15,408 nucleotides of DNA, from positions 1 to 15,408 of the forward strand of contig JBDTLH010000249.1 of NCBI GenBank assembly GCA_039934875.1, in the 5' to 3' direction. Shown here in pieces: positions 13,829 to 15,408 of this stretch. The notes below the pieces were generated by a model. It had not been told where the DNA came from. It did not search any database and saw only the letters and a list, made by a program, of their open reading frames with translations. This DNA comes from JBDTLH01 sp039934875. Lineage in GTDB: Bacteria; Acidobacteriota; Terriglobia; Terriglobales; Acidobacteriaceae. How positions within the stretch are numbered: the stretch's first letter is position 1; every line of letters begins with the position of its first letter. Position numbers and translations under genes: made by a program.

Positions 13829-15408
13829 ATGCCAAACGCAATTGATCGCCGTACGTTCCTTGCCGCGGGGGCGAAGGCCGCCGCGGCGTGTGCTGCCTCG
13901 ACGTTTTTTGTACGGGAGTTGAGGGCGGTTGCGCCGGAGCTTGGGGCGGCGCAGGCGGTTGCGAGTGGTGCGGCACAGACTGCGCTGGATGCGTTTGTTG
14001 AGCGCTATATGCGGGCGATGGCGGCTCCGGGCATGATGCTGGCGATGGTAAGCAAGCAGGGGCCGGTGCGCATTGCGGCGTATGGGTTCGCGGACATCGA
14101 TCGCAAAGAGGCGCTGAACACGCAGCAGCTCTTTCAGATCGGGTCGTGTTCCAAATCATTCGTAGCTCTAATGCTGTTGCAGCTAAAAGAAGAGGGCAAG
14201 CTCGATTTCCAACGGGAGATCAAATCCTATCTGCCGTGGCTGCCCATCCAAACCAGCTTCGGTGCGGTGAACGTGCACGATTTGCTGACGCACAGCTCAG
14301 GGTTGCCGAACCCGTTGCGGATTTTTCCTGCTGATCCCTCCTTCGTTTACCAACAGACCTCTAAGCCGGGCACGCATTTTTACTACTGCAACATGGGCTT
14401 TGCGATTTTGGGCGAGTTGATCGGGTTGCTCGATGGGCGGCCGTGGACGGAGTCGGTGGTGAAGCGCATCTTCGAGCCGCTGGGGATGACGGCGATCCGC
14501 GCGGTTTATGACAGCACGACGCGCGCGCTGAGTCCGGAGAGCTATGTGCCGTTCGCGGGCGATCGCGATTTTCCGGTGCACGGCAGGCTGGCGGCCAGCG
14601 GTCAATCCATCTTCGATGATGCGGCGGGGAGCATCTGTTCGACTCCGGGTGACATGGCGAAGTACTTGCAGATGCTGGTGAACCAGGGCGTGGGCCCGAA
14701 TGGCAGGATCGTCTCAGAGGCCAGCTTCCGCGAGCTTGCGACGCCGTATATCAAGGCGGAGGAGTTCAGCCCTACGGCGAGTTATGGATACGGCATCGCA
14801 GTCGATACGCTCGACGGAGACAAGATGCTGCGGCACACCGGTGGCACAAATTCATACATGTCAGCGGAGCAAATTGATCTGGATTCCGGTTTCGCGGTTT
14901 TCGCGTCGATCAATGCGCAGTTGGGCTACAGGCCGAACCCGGTGGCGGAGTATGGGGTGCGTCTGCTGCGCGCGGAGCAACAGGGTAAGCCGCTGCCCGC
15001 GCCTCCAGAGATTTTCGATCCAATGATAATAAAGGATGCGAGCGAGTATGCAGGAAGCTATAGCTCCGCGCGGGGCAAGCGGGTCGAAATCGTGGGGGAA
15101 GGCGAACGGTTGCTGTGGAATGCGGGCGGACGCTCGCTGCCGATCCAGATGATGGCGTCGGGCGGCATGATGATCGCGGACCCCGAGTATGACCGCTTCA
15201 CAGTGATATTCGGGCGCGAGGGCAAGGACGGCAAGGGTGCAGTGGTCGAGCTGGCGCATGGGGCGGAGTGGTACGCCAGCCAGCGTTATAGCGGGCCGAA
15301 GACGTTCACGTATCCCGACGCGTGGAAGGCATTGACGGGAACGTACCACAATGATGATCCGTGGGTGGGAACGACGCGGATCGTGATGCGCAAGGGCAAG
15401 CTGTGGGC
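13829..15408 (+). CDS. Tat-exported class C beta-lactamase-like serine hydrolase (partial, right edge)
   Basis: This belongs to the large serine beta-lactamase/D-Ala-D-Ala peptidase (S12) superfamily, which includes esterases and peptidases; the substrate is not predictable. At least 526 residues are encoded before the window ends. The N-terminus IDRRTFLAAGAKAAAACAAS is a twin-arginine signal, pointing to folded export to the periplasm. The catalytic set is complete: S106-x-x-K109 in GSCSKSF, Y186-C-N188, and H336-T-G338, with LLTHSSGLP at about 152-160. After about residue 390 a beta-rich C-terminal region contains two EYAGSY/ALTGTY-like repeats, as in S12 proteins with lipocalin-like tails. 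No Shine-Dalgarno precedes the ATG, which is chosen because it directly yields the Tat signal. A role in antibiotic resistance should not be assumed. Confidence 0.92.
   Translation, partial: MPNAIDRRTFLAAGAKAAAACAASTFFVRELRAVAPELGAAQAVASGAAQTALDAFVERYMRAMAAPGMMLAMVSKQGPVRIAAYGFADIDRKEALNTQQLFQIGSCSKSFVALMLLQLKEEGKLDFQREIKSYLPWLPIQTSFGAVNVHDLLTHSSGLPNPLRIFPADPSFVYQQTSKPGTHFYYCNMGFAILGELIGLLDGRPWTESVVKRIFEPLGMTAIRAVYDSTTRALSPESYVPFAGDRDFPVHGRLAASGQSIFDDAAGSICSTPGDMAKYLQMLVNQGVGPNGRIVSEASFRELATPYIKAEEFSPTASYGYGIAVDTLDGDKMLRHTGGTNSYMSAEQIDLDSGFAVFASINAQLGYRPNPVAEYGVRLLRAEQQGKPLPAPPEIFDPMIIKDASEYAGSYSSARGKRVEIVGEGERLLWNAGGRSLPIQMMASGGMMIADPEYDRFTVIFGREGKDGKGAVVELAHGAEWYASQRYSGPKTFTYPDAWKALTGTYHNDDPWVGTTRIVMRKGKLW

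Overview
The window reads as chromosomal DNA of a GC-rich bacterium with ordinary operon packing. An Acidobacteriota (Terriglobia, Koribacter-like) host is my best guess. It rests on the overall gene style, the HicA subfamily and the AG-led heptanucleotide tracts in intergenic DNA; no rRNA or other marker here proves it. Positions 1-12492 are all coded on the minus strand. After a short divergent gap the rest is on the plus strand. No intergenic stretch exceeds about 170 bases, and I see no rRNA, tRNA, CRISPR array, transposase or phage gene.

Read in the direction of transcription, the minus-strand part starts with thymidylate kinase (tmk). Next come rbfA and nrnA, which overlap (ribosome maturation, and nanoRNA/pAp degradation), and a small lipoprotein of unknown function. 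An ArnT-like GT39 membrane glycosyltransferase is translationally coupled to alanine racemase (cell envelope). They are followed by an alpha/beta hydrolase and a membrane-anchored helix-hairpin-helix protein. The last block is glyA (SHMT), a hicB-hicA toxin-antitoxin pair, lipB, and the E1 alpha and E1 beta subunits of a 2-oxo acid dehydrogenase, with E1 beta running off the left edge. glyA, lipB and the E1 genes share a theme of lipoate-dependent and one-carbon metabolism: LipB makes the octanoyl precursor of the lipoyl arm used by 2-oxo acid dehydrogenases and the glycine cleavage system, and SHMT works with the latter.

The plus-strand part holds a GT4-type glycosyltransferase and a Tat-exported class C beta-lactamase-like serine hydrolase cut by the right edge.

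The most unusual signal is not a gene. Two tracts of degenerate 7-base repeats, with units mostly starting AG, sit directly against start codons: one in the E1 alpha-E1 beta gap (978-1012) and a longer one just before the GT4 gene (12515-12603). The second notable point is the hicBA pair wedged between glyA and lipB, with a HicB too short to carry a DNA-binding domain. Most of the rest is conserved housekeeping, and I see no convincing new multigene system.
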